In this document: one piece after another, positions 10,597 through 21,529 of the stretch | Layout of the letters: the number at the start of each line of letters is the position of its first letter | How positions within the stretch are numbered: the first letter of the stretch is position 1 | NCBI GenBank assembly: GCA_015227615.1 | Contig: JAALGZ010000003.1 | Span: 62,001 to 126,000 of the forward strand | DNA length: 64,000 bases | Reading direction: 5' to 3' | From: Labyrinthula sp. Ha | Lineage: Eukaryota; Sar; Bigyra; Labyrinthulida; Labyrinthulaceae | Notes under the pieces: generated by a model | Seen by the model: only the letters and a program-made list of their open reading frames with translations | Database searches by the model: none | Told to the model about the DNA's origin: nothing | Program-made: the position numbers and the translations under genes

Positions 10597-12024
10597 TTGA
10601 TGAATCTTTTGTTGCAAGGAAAAAAGATAAAGATGAAGAGTGTTTTGTTATTGTCGCTGTTTGCAATCATTGGATGGATATATACTTTTCAAAACTCCTA
10701 CGAAATAGAATCTGAAGATTTCATTGGGTTTCCAAAATTGAGGCATGAAGAACGTGGTCAAGTAAAGTACATTCCAGGCATCGGAAAGCCAACAACTTAT
10801 CAAGAGACAGGATACTTGCTAGTAAACGAAGATTACAACTCAAATTTATTTTACTATTTTGTGCAGTCTTCAAATAAAAAGATACCGTCCATTAAAATCC
10901 CGTTAATGCTTTGGCTTCAAGGCGGGCCTGGAGGATCATCCTTGTGGGGAGCCTTTGCTTTCATTGGGCCCTACATTTTAAAGGAACATCATAGCAAACT
11001 AAAGTTAGAGAAAAACCCATATGCGTGGACAGACTTTGCACATGTTATATTTGTTGATCAACCAGTTGGAACAGGGTTTAGTTTCACCGAGGATGAAGCT
11101 GGATATAGTGTAAATGATGAAACAACAGCAGGAGATTTGTATAAAGGCCTAAGTGAGTTCTTCAAAAGAAGACCTGATTTGGTTGATAATCCATTTTTCA
11201 TATTTGGAAACTCGTACGCTGGAAAATATACGCCATCTATTGCACATAGAATAATCATGGAGAACGAAAAAGTGGGAGCCAAGAGGATGAACTTGCAAGG
11301 AATTGGCTTAGGCAATAGCTGGACTGATCCGCTTCAAATTGCTAAGAGTTGGGGTCCTAGAATGTACGAAATTGGGTTAATTTCTGAAGACGACTTGCAT
11401 TCTATAGAGGCAAAAGTGGATGATTTAATTCCTTTGATTGAGGCCGATAATGTAGACAGTTTGAGAAAGGCGAATGAAGTTGGTGAAGGGATTGAGAAGT
11501 TTCTAGGTGAGATTGTCGGTGGGATGAATAGGTATGATTATCGTGGAATCACTGAAAAACCAAAAGGTTTTATAAATATTGATCCATATTTTAAGAGAAA
11601 GGATGTGCGAAAAAGTTTTCATGTGAACAAGAATTATGTGTACAATGAGAATGCGGAAAAAGTAGAGGAGTTTTTGAAAGGAGATATATATAAGCCTATA
11701 AGCCCTTTGCTTCCAAAGATTCTAGAGAATGTGAAGGTTTTTACTCTTACTGGGATCTACGACATTGGATGCAACGTGATTGCCCTTGAGAATATGTATA
11801 AGGAGATTGATTGGGATGGAAAAGATTCATACCAAGCTGCCGAGAAAAAGATTTGGAAGGTGCCGGGGATTGATGGAGCTTCATGGGGTTGGGTTAAAAC
11901 TGGAGGTAACCTAAGTTTTTTGGCATCATTCACTGGTGGGCATGAATGGCTCTCAGATCATCCACAGAGTGGTGTGGCTGCAGTGAAGATGATGTTGAAT
12001 ACGGTTTTGAATGTCGAAGTTTAG
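10597..12024 (+). CDS. Serine carboxypeptidase, peptidase family S10
   Basis: 475 residues in one exon. Family blocks in order: a hydrophobic signal peptide or anchor (about residues 13-32), LFYYFVQSS, MLWLQGGPGGSS (oxyanion region, near residue 105), VIFVDQPVGTGFSF, the nucleophile block GNSYAGKYTP (Ser about 206), GIGLGNSWTDP, the Asp block YDIGCN (about 389) and the His block TGGHEWLSDHP (His about 448). All three triad residues are present. The nucleophile block is GNSYAG rather than the usual GESYAG, and the His block is TGGHE rather than AGHMVP, so specificity may be unusual. The product is likely secreted or lysosomal/vacuolar, trimming C-terminal residues of peptides at acid pH. Met at 10597 is the upstream choice; Met13 (10633) would give a cleaner signal peptide. 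The gene ends 43 bases before the next start. Confidence 0.93.
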   Translation: MMNLLLQGKKIKMKSVLLLSLFAIIGWIYTFQNSYEIESEDFIGFPKLRHEERGQVKYIPGIGKPTTYQETGYLLVNEDYNSNLFYYFVQSSNKKIPSIKIPLMLWLQGGPGGSSLWGAFAFIGPYILKEHHSKLKLEKNPYAWTDFAHVIFVDQPVGTGFSFTEDEAGYSVNDETTAGDLYKGLSEFFKRRPDLVDNPFFIFGNSYAGKYTPSIAHRIIMENEKVGAKRMNLQGIGLGNSWTDPLQIAKSWGPRMYEIGLISEDDLHSIEAKVDDLIPLIEADNVDSLRKANEVGEGIEKFLGEIVGGMNRYDYRGITEKPKGFINIDPYFKRKDVRKSFHVNKNYVYNENAEKVEEFLKGDIYKPISPLLPKILENVKVFTLTGIYDIGCNVIALENMYKEIDWDGKDSYQAAEKKIWKVPGIDGASWGWVKTGGNLSFLASFTGGHEWLSDHPQSGVAAVKMMLNTVLNVEV

Positions 12025-12067
12025 AGATTTACAAATATCGAGGTATTTTTTGAGTTCTTGCCGTTTA

Positions 12068-13348
12068 ATGAATGAAACAATAGAAAGAAAAAAGTTCTTG
12101 GCTTTGTTTTCAATACTGTCTGTGAGTTTAATTTTGTGGCTTGGTGCTGGTATAGATTACACCAAAGATCTTGATAGACACCGAACAGCTGAAGAAAACA
12201 GAGTTTCTAAAAATGCTTTGAGAGAACTTCAAAAGATGTTTCTTACTTTTGTTCAAGGAGACTCCAAGGAATATTCTCAATTGAGGCAAGAGGAAAATGC
12301 TCAACGCGGAAATGAAATCGGGTTATCTTCTTCCTTCATAGATTCGAAGTCTAAGCTGCAAGACTTTAAAGTAAATGGAGCTTCATCCACTGAATTCGAT
12401 CTGCACAAACTGGCAGAACAACTTACTTCACGCTGGAAAAATACGGCAGAGAAGACAGGTTGCCACCATCTAGCTTCCAAGACAGCTAGAGAAGATGCTG
12501 GTGTCGCAAAAGTACTGCCAAAAACTGCAACCTCAAGAAAATTAAGGTTTGTGTTTATTGTAGGACTTGAGGGGATGGGTCTCCATTTTCTAGGGCCGAT
12601 GTTTAAAAGCGCAAAGACAACCGAATGTCTTCCTAAACCCGAAAAAGTAGATAATTTGGCTTCTACACTTGCACACAGTAATATGCGGGAAGGATTATTT
12701 GGAAGTGAAAGTGGAAAAGAACAAGTGAAAGAAAGACTTAGAAAATACATGAAGATGTTACTCTTAGTTGCGAAGAAACATAAATACGCAGAGAACAGGC
12801 ACTCAGTGATCATAAATACAATGTGCATGATGAAAGTTGGGGAACTTAGCTATCCGAATGATTTCATGACAAATAATTGTCACAAGACAGATTTTGTAGA
12901 CGTCCGAGTTCTGGGTGATATTTTCGAGGCATTAAAACTTGATTTTAGGGTAATGTTTATGTACAGAAATGCCCTGGATGTTCTGCTGTCGACATCGGTA
13001 CACCGGAGAATGGGCGAGTGGATTGAGCTTGAAGGTATTTATGAGCATATAATGAAGAAATATGTGATTAAGCAGCAGCTCAATCGTTTAAGTTCTGATT
13101 ATTATATGTGCTTTGATTATGATAAGTTGCCGAACTTACCAAAAGGTTTTGGGGATTTTTTTAATCTTGATCCGGATGGGAAGACAAAGTTTCGAGTAAC
13201 TACTTTTCATCATCCAGTTGCCGGTCAATTAAGAGAAACTGAAAGAAGTCAATATGCAGAAAAAGATTTTGGTAAAGTTTACCAAAATTTACAAACAGCC
13301 TTAGATGAACTTTGGGATCTTTGTCAAGCGAATAGATCAATTTATTAA
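12068..13348 (+). CDS. Sulfotransferase-like type II membrane protein
   Basis: 426 residues from the Met at 12068. The frame is open further up to 12011, inside the end of the carboxypeptidase gene, but the 12068 start gives a short basic cytosolic tail, then one transmembrane segment (about residues 10-27) and a lumenal stem. The P-loop-like FVFIVGLEGMGLHF (about 12550-12590) resembles the 5'-phosphosulfate loop of Golgi sulfotransferases, and FRVMFMYRNALDVLLST (about 12950-13000) resembles the 3'-phosphate-binding R...D....S region. The C-terminal QYAEKDFGKVY region is also sulfotransferase-like. It is probably a Golgi enzyme adding sulfate to glycans, with substrate unknown. Confidence is moderate because the match is to short motifs only. 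The gene lies tail-to-tail with the M14 gene, 34 bases apart. Confidence 0.58.
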   Translation: MNETIERKKFLALFSILSVSLILWLGAGIDYTKDLDRHRTAEENRVSKNALRELQKMFLTFVQGDSKEYSQLRQEENAQRGNEIGLSSSFIDSKSKLQDFKVNGASSTEFDLHKLAEQLTSRWKNTAEKTGCHHLASKTAREDAGVAKVLPKTATSRKLRFVFIVGLEGMGLHFLGPMFKSAKTTECLPKPEKVDNLASTLAHSNMREGLFGSESGKEQVKERLRKYMKMLLLVAKKHKYAENRHSVIINTMCMMKVGELSYPNDFMTNNCHKTDFVDVRVLGDIFEALKLDFRVMFMYRNALDVLLSTSVHRRMGEWIELEGIYEHIMKKYVIKQQLNRLSSDYYMCFDYDKLPNLPKGFGDFFNLDPDGKTKFRVTTFHHPVAGQLRETERSQYAEKDFGKVYQNLQTALDELWDLCQANRSIY

Positions 13349-13382
13349 GAATGTACAAGTTTTAATCACTTAAAACATAGAC

Positions 13383-15108
13383 TCAGTTATTTCTTTTTAT
13401 TGCAGCTAGAACTCCTGCAACAGTGAAAAGTGCTGCTCCAATTCCAATACCAAGGTAAACAACTGTATTACTTTTTTCAACTTCAATATTTTGCAATTCC
13501 ATCTCCTCTCCAGGGGCGATTCTCATTGCTTGGTAGTTATAGCATTCACCACAAGAGAGCGGACAATTCTCCCGTACAAAATCATAACCACTGCAATAAA
13601 TAACTAATTCCTCACAAGGAGTCGGAACTCCACCCACTGTGATTCCAGATGGAACAGAGTCTACACACCCACCTGCTACAGGAGGGGATGTTGGTTCAGC
13701 AACAGGCGAGCTTCCTCCACCAGTTTCAATATCGTATGCACAATCTAATTGAGCTAAAATACCTGCAAAAATCTCGTTGTTTGATGGCATGATGTTAGAT
13801 GCACTTGGTTGGAATGAATTTCCTCTCAACTCAATGCAGTATGAATAGATTACGTCCAAGTCTCCATAAAACCAATCCTCAGTACCCCCAGCTAAACTTT
13901 ATAATCTGAAAACAACATACCTGCAACGTAGATTGCGTTAGCCGAACTTCCAACAATGAAATTTAATCCATTTACATTTCGAATCGCAGTTCTCGCTGCG
14001 TTGAAACATTGCTCCATTCTATCATAATCAGCTGCTGGAGGAAGAGATGTGGTCCATCCCCATGGACTCATGTAGTATCCACCATAACTATGAACATCAG
14101 CCATTGAAATCAATCTGGATGCATAACTAGTTGCCCAACTTTCTACTGCAGCAGTTTCTACGTTATCAAACTCATTTGTTCCACAGTAAGTGTCTGAACA
14201 CGGGTTCGAACTCGCGCCTTGTCCTATGACATAAGTAACAACAATATTGTATTACCGCAATGATACTGACTCGGTCCCCAGTTTCGGTTCAAGTCGGTTC
14301 CAATACAAGAACTTCCCGAGTTTGGTTTTCTGCTCTTTCTCCAAAGTGAATACGTTGTGTAAGTGTAAACATAACTAAGAAATAAAATAGAGAAGAAAAT
14401 CAACCCGTCAGGATTTAAACTTGGAACAATTGCAAATGAAAATCTATCCAAGAGTCTATTGCTTTCTGTGCTTCCGTCGATCAGCTTCTCACTTAACCAA
14501 CTACAGAACATTGGACTAAGCCATTCTCTCGCGTGGATATTACATTGATAATAAACAAGGTCTTTATTTCCACTTTTAGCATTTTCACCAATCCAAACAA
14601 GCTTTAAATCTCTTCCTTCATAACTTTCTCCAATAGAATCAATCTCAACAAGACTTGGATTACTCGCAGCTAGAGAATCCATTCTGCTATGAATTGCATC
14701 TAAAGTTTGGTAACTTTCATAAAAACTTTGCAAATCTCTTTGTACACAATCTTCAGTTGAATCCGTGCAGAAAAAATTTGGGTCAGCATAGTTTTCTTCA
14801 AAATGTTGCGCCCAGTGTTCAGTGGTGTCTTCGTACTGCACTCCCTCCAACTCAAGCCTACGAATCGCCTCAGAGTCCAAACGAATATCTAGATGTCCAT
14901 CTTCATTTGCTCCAAAAAAATCTAATTCGTGACCATCAACGGTTAAACGATCTTGTACTATTGATGGAAAGTGTTCAGGTTTTATTCTAACCACTCTGTT
15001 GTTGTCTTGAGTAAGATGTTCGCGCACATTTTCCTTTACAAAGTCTGAAAGTGCGTTTGTTTTGGATAATAAGAAAGCTTGACCTAAAGCTAGTGATATC
15101 AGTTTCAT
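13383..15108 (-). CDS. M14 zinc carboxypeptidase with ShK domain and C-terminal membrane anchor (four exons)
   Basis: Exons 14405-15108, 14256-14374, 13921-14223 and 13383-13891; introns of 30, 32 and 29 bases; 544 residues. Order: signal peptide (about 1-19), propeptide, M14 catalytic domain, ShK Cys domain, membrane anchor. Zinc ligands are HAREW (His192, Glu195) and the His of DVHSYGG. Substrate-binding and catalytic blocks are NPDGYVYT, GTDLNRNWG, NPCSDTYCG and the Glu of SYCIELR. Each block that spans an intron becomes canonical only after splicing, which fixes the splice sites. The ShK-like domain runs from CVDS to CPLSCGEC with six Cys, as in many stramenopile secreted enzymes. The tail has a hydrophobic helix (about 20 residues) and ends KRNN, so the enzyme is likely displayed on the cell surface or in a vesicle lumen. 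The first intron (14375-14404) has no stop and is a multiple of three, so it is invisible to ORF finding. Confidence 0.95.
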
Positions 15109-17340
15109 TGTTATTTGTTTCTATTCTGATTTTGGTTTGTTTTAAGTGTTTTTTTTCAAGGGTGAATGTTTTTGAACAGGGACGTGTATTATTTTATACA
15201 TCGGGGTGAATTAGCCCGGTTTAGTTGTCCGTTGGACACTTGCTACTGGATAATTGGTATCAAAAAAGCTTATTGGTTGAGTATCGATAATTCTATTGCC
15301 TATGTTTAATTGAATAAAGTCTTGGAAATTTATCACATTTATGCATATTATAGACGTAATTAAAGCTTTCTGTTAAATAACAAAATGGCTTCTTGACAGT
15401 TTGTCAATAAGGTTTCAGTTGTTTATGATATGCAAGAGAAATGGGGATTTATTTTGGGCAATCCACTATCGATATGACGATTGCAATGCCAAACAATATC
15501 GATTCAAGATATTCTTGGTACTGAGAATATCGAGATTCAGAGCAATTGCTAAATTCGGTACAAGACTGAAGATTTCTTGATTATTCCTTTTTTGGGAGTG
15601 TCCATGCTTGGGTAAGTCAAATTCAAAAAACTAAGTGTTCTATCACAAAAGGTTTCATTTAAAAAATGACTAGGCATATGTAAACATAAGATGCACGAGC
15701 GAAGTTAGTGTTTTGCAAGGGAATGGATGGGTTTAGAATGTAACTTGTTTCAGGTCAAGCTTTGCTGAAGTAAGAAATTTAAGGTCAATAAAAATGTAAA
15801 ACACTACTGTTTACACTACAGTTGTGGTGCTTGCAATACTCATTCAAAGAGTGACAGCCGTTTGATTGGTGCTCTAATTAACGAGTACTATAACCTTTCT
15901 AGGTTTTGCAACTGCAAATTAAAATACACTGCCTTTTCCAAACATAGAATACCTTACGTGTTGTCAGTTGAAACTTTTCATGATCTAAGAATCAGTTGTT
16001 ATAGAAATGTTTGCCATATTTCTCAAAAATATCCATTAACTTTATTATTAATTTCTTGGATAGAACGCGCAGATCAGAGTTCATCGCTCAGAACAAGTGA
16101 ATTCAGTTGTTACCCTAAACACTATTCGCAGTCTTCACTCCTACTTTGATATTCCCGATAACACAATTCGCCTCCTTTCAATTATTTTGACTGCTCATAT
16201 GAGCCATTTGAAAGATAAATTCAAAATCAAGAGAACGCTTATATGATAAATGTAATGCTTTTAACGTTGTTTCTAGGAATTTATACAAAACACATCTTAA
16301 AAATAATACCACCTTTGGAAAAGCTTTGCCAAAGGAGAATTCGTCAATAAAAGTGTCTAATAATTTTTGTAGCCTATTTGTTAACAAAAATCTTCCATTT
16401 ATAATTATTCTGGAAGCAAAATGTAATAAGTGGGATATAACTAGGTTTTTTTAACTACCTAGTCAAACCTCTTAAATCAAGAGAAATATTGAACCTCTTA
16501 TCTACAATAGATAGAAGCGGATTCTAGCTCAAAAGGTCAATGATCTGTTTAATGACAATTTGTTGAAGGTATGGGAGAGGCTTGATACCAGAAATATCAA
16601 TGGAATTTCATTCATTTCGCATGGTTTGCATTGCCTTTTATTAATAAATTTTGTCTACAAATACTACATAAAGTATTATAATAATAATAGTACCAGATCA
16701 GCATCGGTACTACTCAATTTTATATTTTGCATTCTGAGTCTGTTTTTTCACTTTGCTTCAACCACGTTTTGCTTTTACGGAATTTTAGATTGTCACGAAC
16801 TGAGACTAAGATTCCACTATACAGGTAGTAAAGATGAAAAGATAAAACCTTGGACGTCTCCATCAATATTGTGTCACGTTTTTTGCATGGAATAATAGTT
16901 TCAATGAGAGCACTATTACTTTTATCAACTTATGTGTCAGCCGATATACGTCAACTGATCGATGCCTAACATTTATTAAGTCAAAACTCAAGGAAACCGA
17001 TCAATACATTAGAATGGAATCAGAATCAAAACCGAAATTCAATTAAGCGTTAAACTATTAGATTTTTCTAATAACATTGAATACTTACTGAATTAAGTAT
17101 TATTGTTAAGATTATTCATCGAGTTGAACTGAGTTTGTTAAATAGTGAATATCAGGTAACGTTTTGTTGTTCTCTAGGATATTGTTAGCTCATAAAATTT
17201 TATAAAATACAATTCTAAGCTTTGCAAGACAGCAAGTAGCGTTTCCAAGAAAATATATATCTAACTACTAACTATCATTAACTATTACATATAGAAGAAT
17301 AACCGGAAAACATCCACACACTTTTGAATACTGTAAATCA
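15109..17340. other. AT-rich intergenic stretch, no gene seen
   Basis: Upstream region of the M14 gene followed by AT-rich sequence. The longest open frames (for example 16560-16895 plus and 15862-16149 plus) have no recognisable domain and the composition of non-coding DNA. The M14 promoter must lie next to 15109. Confidence 0.4.
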
Positions 17341-17369
17341 TGCTAAGTCTGGTATTTTACAGTGCCAGT

Positions 17370-17930
17370 TGAAAATAATGGTATTTTAGATCCTGGTTCT
17401 AATAACATAGAAATTTATTAGTAGTGTGGCAACAAGAAGACGAAATAATTGCTATCTACTAGAATATACTTGGGAATCAGGCAGGTTAAGAACATCAGAA
17501 GCTGCATAATGGCACTGGTCGTACCGAACCAAACTAATACCTAAATCAATTCTATTTTCTTGCCACGTTAACCGCTTGAGCTAGACGAGCTTATGCTGGA
17601 TTTAACAGAATAGATATCTGTATTATCTATGTAGTCATGAGGCATGACGAAGGTAATTTCGGAGAAGCCAATAGGAAGCTGAATCCAAAAATGCAAATGA
17701 AATGTGTAAAATTTACAGTGGGAGATCTTGGACTCCATCACTATACATAGATCAAGAATGAAGAGGTAGACAATTAATATAAAGTTCCATGGGGTATTAC
17801 GTGGTGAAGAGACTTTTTGAAATAACTTGTATTATGTCGAAGCTGTAGTAGGAGAGAAACAACAAGTAAATACAGCTGTGTTATTGTTCAGTCCAGAACA
17901 TAAAACATGTGACGAAAACGCATTTTGCAA
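17370..17930 (+). mobile_element. Ty3/gypsy fossil fragments, plus strand
   Basis: Near 17.37-17.42 kb is a retropepsin-like GILDPGSNNIEI stretch. At about 17.70-17.92 kb is an integrase C-terminal region (KFTVGDLGL, then an NLYYVEAVVGEKQQVNTAVLL stretch). It resembles, position by position, the same region of the methyltransferase-bearing fossil at 2744-3139 (FTVGDF, then HLYEAEDIGGKQKVRHSVLM). This may be a second, much more decayed member of that family in the opposite orientation. I could not see methyltransferase motifs downstream of it. It is heavily broken. Confidence 0.42.
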
Positions 17931-18299
17931 CGTATTATTTCAATAATGGGAATGATATGCCATATCGCAATGCAGGGCATATGGAAAAACAATTAAGTTC
18001 GTTATGACAAGATGAAATGGTACGGGTTTCCTGATCGGCTAGCTTAGCAACTTACTGTTAGTTTGTGCAAAGCTCTTCCGGAATTAGTTGCGACGTAATG
18101 GAAAACATAAAAGTTACAAAAAAATGCTTCGATAAAATAAATAGGGAAATTTGTAAAGGAGCCAATGTGTCAAGGAGATGTTTCATTTATTAGTTGCACT
18201 TATCCAGAAGTTTTTTTTTGGATTTTACAATACGATTATTGTTATGTACTCTCAAGCAAAAATGGCAAGGGCCAATAAAATGGGCTACGAGTTCTTATA

Positions 18300-21200
18300 G
18301 AATTCATTTTAGATACTCAGGCAATATTGTTGTTGATCTGAGAAACTACACTAGTAATTTTTAACGTAAATCCAAGTTCGTCTCTTTTGTATTCAAGGGT
18401 GTGTTGAACTTAATATATATATATATATATTATAGCTCCTGTATTTTAAAGTTTACTTTCTCCCCCCCCATGTGATCTTTGTTTAATATTATTTTAGAAA
18501 CACATACCCCTCTTACTTGTATATCGACCATCTGAAGTTTCCGTTTGATTCACATTCTGTGTCCTCATTGTGCCTCTTATTAGCGGAACTATTCCATATA
18601 TCTCTACCAAATATAGCCTCATTATACTGCATAAAAGACCTTCTGATCTTATGAACTTAACAAAGCAGCATAACAAATCAACCCCCCCCCCCCCTAGAAG
18701 GAACAACGTTTTTGAACATTGGTCCATCCATCTATTTTTGGGTTAACCATATTTCGTTTTATGTAATGTTTTATTCGTCACCTCCCCTGATTCTACTGGG
18801 CGTTCAAATTAATTGGTATAATGATATTTAGTTAGAAGATATTGTTAAGTGGTTTTGATTTCCTCTTGGTTTAGCGCCATAGTCACTTACAGTTTCACTA
18901 GTTTTCATTGCTGAATATTTTTGCGGGATGCATAGTTTTGGGGGCTTCGATATTGTAGAAGTAACAAAACGCCTTTTCCAGTTTCCTCTATTTCGAGTTA
19001 GTGTTTGTCAAACTAACTAATTTTTATGATTAGTTGCTACCAATGAAAATATCCAATAAAACCTTTATTTTACATGCAAATTGTTTGATTTAATCGACTT
19101 TTACTAGATTACTTTTTATAGGGGTATTTAAAAAACGTGTTAAGAGCATAAGAAGCACAAAAAATCCTTTTGATTAAATTTTGTCCGGTATGATTTGAGC
19201 AGGCGCCTTGTTAGAAAAATCCTATTATAGGAATGCAAGTCTTGTGGATTGATATTTGTATTTCTCTGAAAGGTTCATACAAGTTTATCGACTTTAAAAC
19301 TTGACTTTGATGGGTAGTGCAAATATACATCGCAAGATTGGCTACATGGTGATAGATACGGTTGGATAACACAAATTGACACACATTCTTACTATCCGGA
19401 AAACTGGAACCGCTTTAGTGAATGAACTCAAATCGAGGTTCCTGATGGAGCTATGGAGATTGCTTGAGATCAAATGAAAACTAGATGTATTTGGAACGTA
19501 ATTTTTTAGAGATGAGCCTCTTGGTAGTTGTAATGTGCTTTGGTAACTTTTATGGATATTTTGAGGTGTTAATGAAATGTTTGATAGATCAGTTACGAAA
19601 AATAAACGTAACATAAAACAAAAAACTGTACATACGTGTTTTAAGAATGTATATTTTCGTTGCTTGATGCGTTCTCATGCACAGATTGCGAATAACAGTT
19701 TATGAGCGTTGTGACAAACTGGGAAGTTTTTCTCTTGAATACTTTGAAACATTTAAAAGGAATTTATATATTACGACACATCGTCAAAACATGATTACTA
19801 TGTTTCCATCAGAAATGGAGTTGATTTGTACACTTTGCTGACTTATTTTTGGATTAGCGAGTGCTTTTGTGGTTTTATGACCTTGCAAGGGTAATCGATT
19901 TGTCGAAAAGGGACACAGAAGAACGGAAACAAGATCACTATAAAAGTGAAGAAAGGGAAGATATCTTCTGTTGAATCTTTCAATTGTTAAGAAAAATAAC
20001 ATTATCGCAATGAATGTCCGAAAAACCTCGCAAAGAGAGACTAAAGCTCTGACGAAAAGGATAACACCAACCCGAGAGGAGATGTTTGGATTTGCTTGAC
20101 ACAGCTGAATGAAGTTTGCATTAGCATCATTCTGGACTCTGGGATCACATGATAATTATTTGCCGAGAGTGACCTCTGCTCTAAATAATTGGATTATGTA
20201 AGAATAGGTCTATGAATGTAGTGCCACTATTTTTGCCAATTGGTTTGATGATATAGGTATAGTATTCAAATAAAAATATATAACATTACCATCTCGTAAC
20301 AATGTGCACACAAAAGACATACTAGAGCAAGCAAGAACTGATTTTAATATAATAAATACTAGAAACGACATATATTTGTTTGTTATTAACGTATAGAAGA
20401 AAGCACTAAAAACTGAAAAAAGTTCAATAAAACTTTTATCTACCTTAGATATGTTTAATGAGAAACATATTCTTGTAATAGATATTTAAGGAAATGATAA
20501 TACTATTGGGGTCAGTATTGATTTCATGGACAGTATAACCGAAATGTATAATCTAGCGTCTTAATTACTCTCTAAGAAATGAGAACAGTTTTTTTTATTT
20601 TCTATATTGAGAGAAAAATAGTTTCTGAGGAGGAGTTTTCTTTTAGGGTATGATAACTTGACAATTAGGGTATTTTAACTTAGTAAAACCTGTGCTTCTA
20701 CATAAGCTAAAATACCAACCATACTGTAATAACAAAAGTTATTCAAAGTATTTTGACATATTAACAGCCAATATATATATATATATATATCTAATTAATA
20801 TTGAGGTTCGGAAGTAAGATAAATTCAAGAAAAAGAAGAAACAGAACCCAAGTTCAAGTTGTAAATAACAAGCATTATTTGTCAAGAAGAAAGTATCGAA
20901 GGATCGTTACTCAGAAGTCAGAATGATTTCATTCAGTGGAAAGAGTTTTTAATTATTCTTACTGAAAACAAATGTTTAGATTCAATATTGGAAGCAAAGG
21001 TTGCTCTAGCAAAACTCAAAAAAGCTAAGGTTCATCTTTACAAGTGGGAATCTGTAAAAGGAAATCTTCTTGAAATCATTAAAAAAATTAGGAATATCTT
21101 TACATTATCTTCTGCATGATGTGACAGAACCCACAGAACCTGTTAATATGATTGGGGACAATGTATACGTAATAAGCAGAAGACCATTCTAAGACTTTAG

Positions 21201-21520
21201 AATAATTCATCCAAACTCGAGGGAGCATTTTCTCCGAAAACTGTGTCCACCTCGATACATCATATAGATATAGATATGGTTAACTTAGGAGGAAGTTTTC
21301 CGGAGGAAAGGTGATACATAGACTATTTTTAACTTCGATTTTAAGTGTAACAGTTCCATTGCTACAAAATGAGAACCAAATGTATGTAATTATACAAATA
21401 AAGCAAGAGAAAAAAGCCACGAACTACCACAAAAACATGAATAATATAGATTGAAAATAAACTTCTTTGGATATTTCGATCGTATTTCATCGTATTTAAA
21501 GCAGAAGAAATCAAGTCTCA
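18300..21520. other. AT-rich repeat-derived stretch, no gene seen
   Basis: No supported gene. A possible copia-type protease scrap (IILDSGIT) reads on the plus strand near 20.12 kb. Simple repeats in it: (AT)n at 18413-18430 and 20771-20790, and a run of 13 C at 18682-18694. Confidence 0.4.
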
Positions 21521-21529
21521 TGAAAAATG

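Noticed and set aside
12011-12067. Sulfotransferase-like gene starting at 12011, overlapping the carboxypeptidase end
   Set aside because: The Met at 12068 gives a normal type II membrane topology and no overlap; the upstream residues look like chance extension of the frame.
14200-14215. GGGTTCGAAC as a tRNA T-arm
   Set aside because: It codes for part of the NPCSDTYCG region of the M14 gene and has no cloverleaf around it.
16560-16895. Possible small membrane-protein gene
   Set aside because: Hydrophobicity follows from AT-rich codons, there is no family motif, and similar frames occur at random across the AT-rich stretches.
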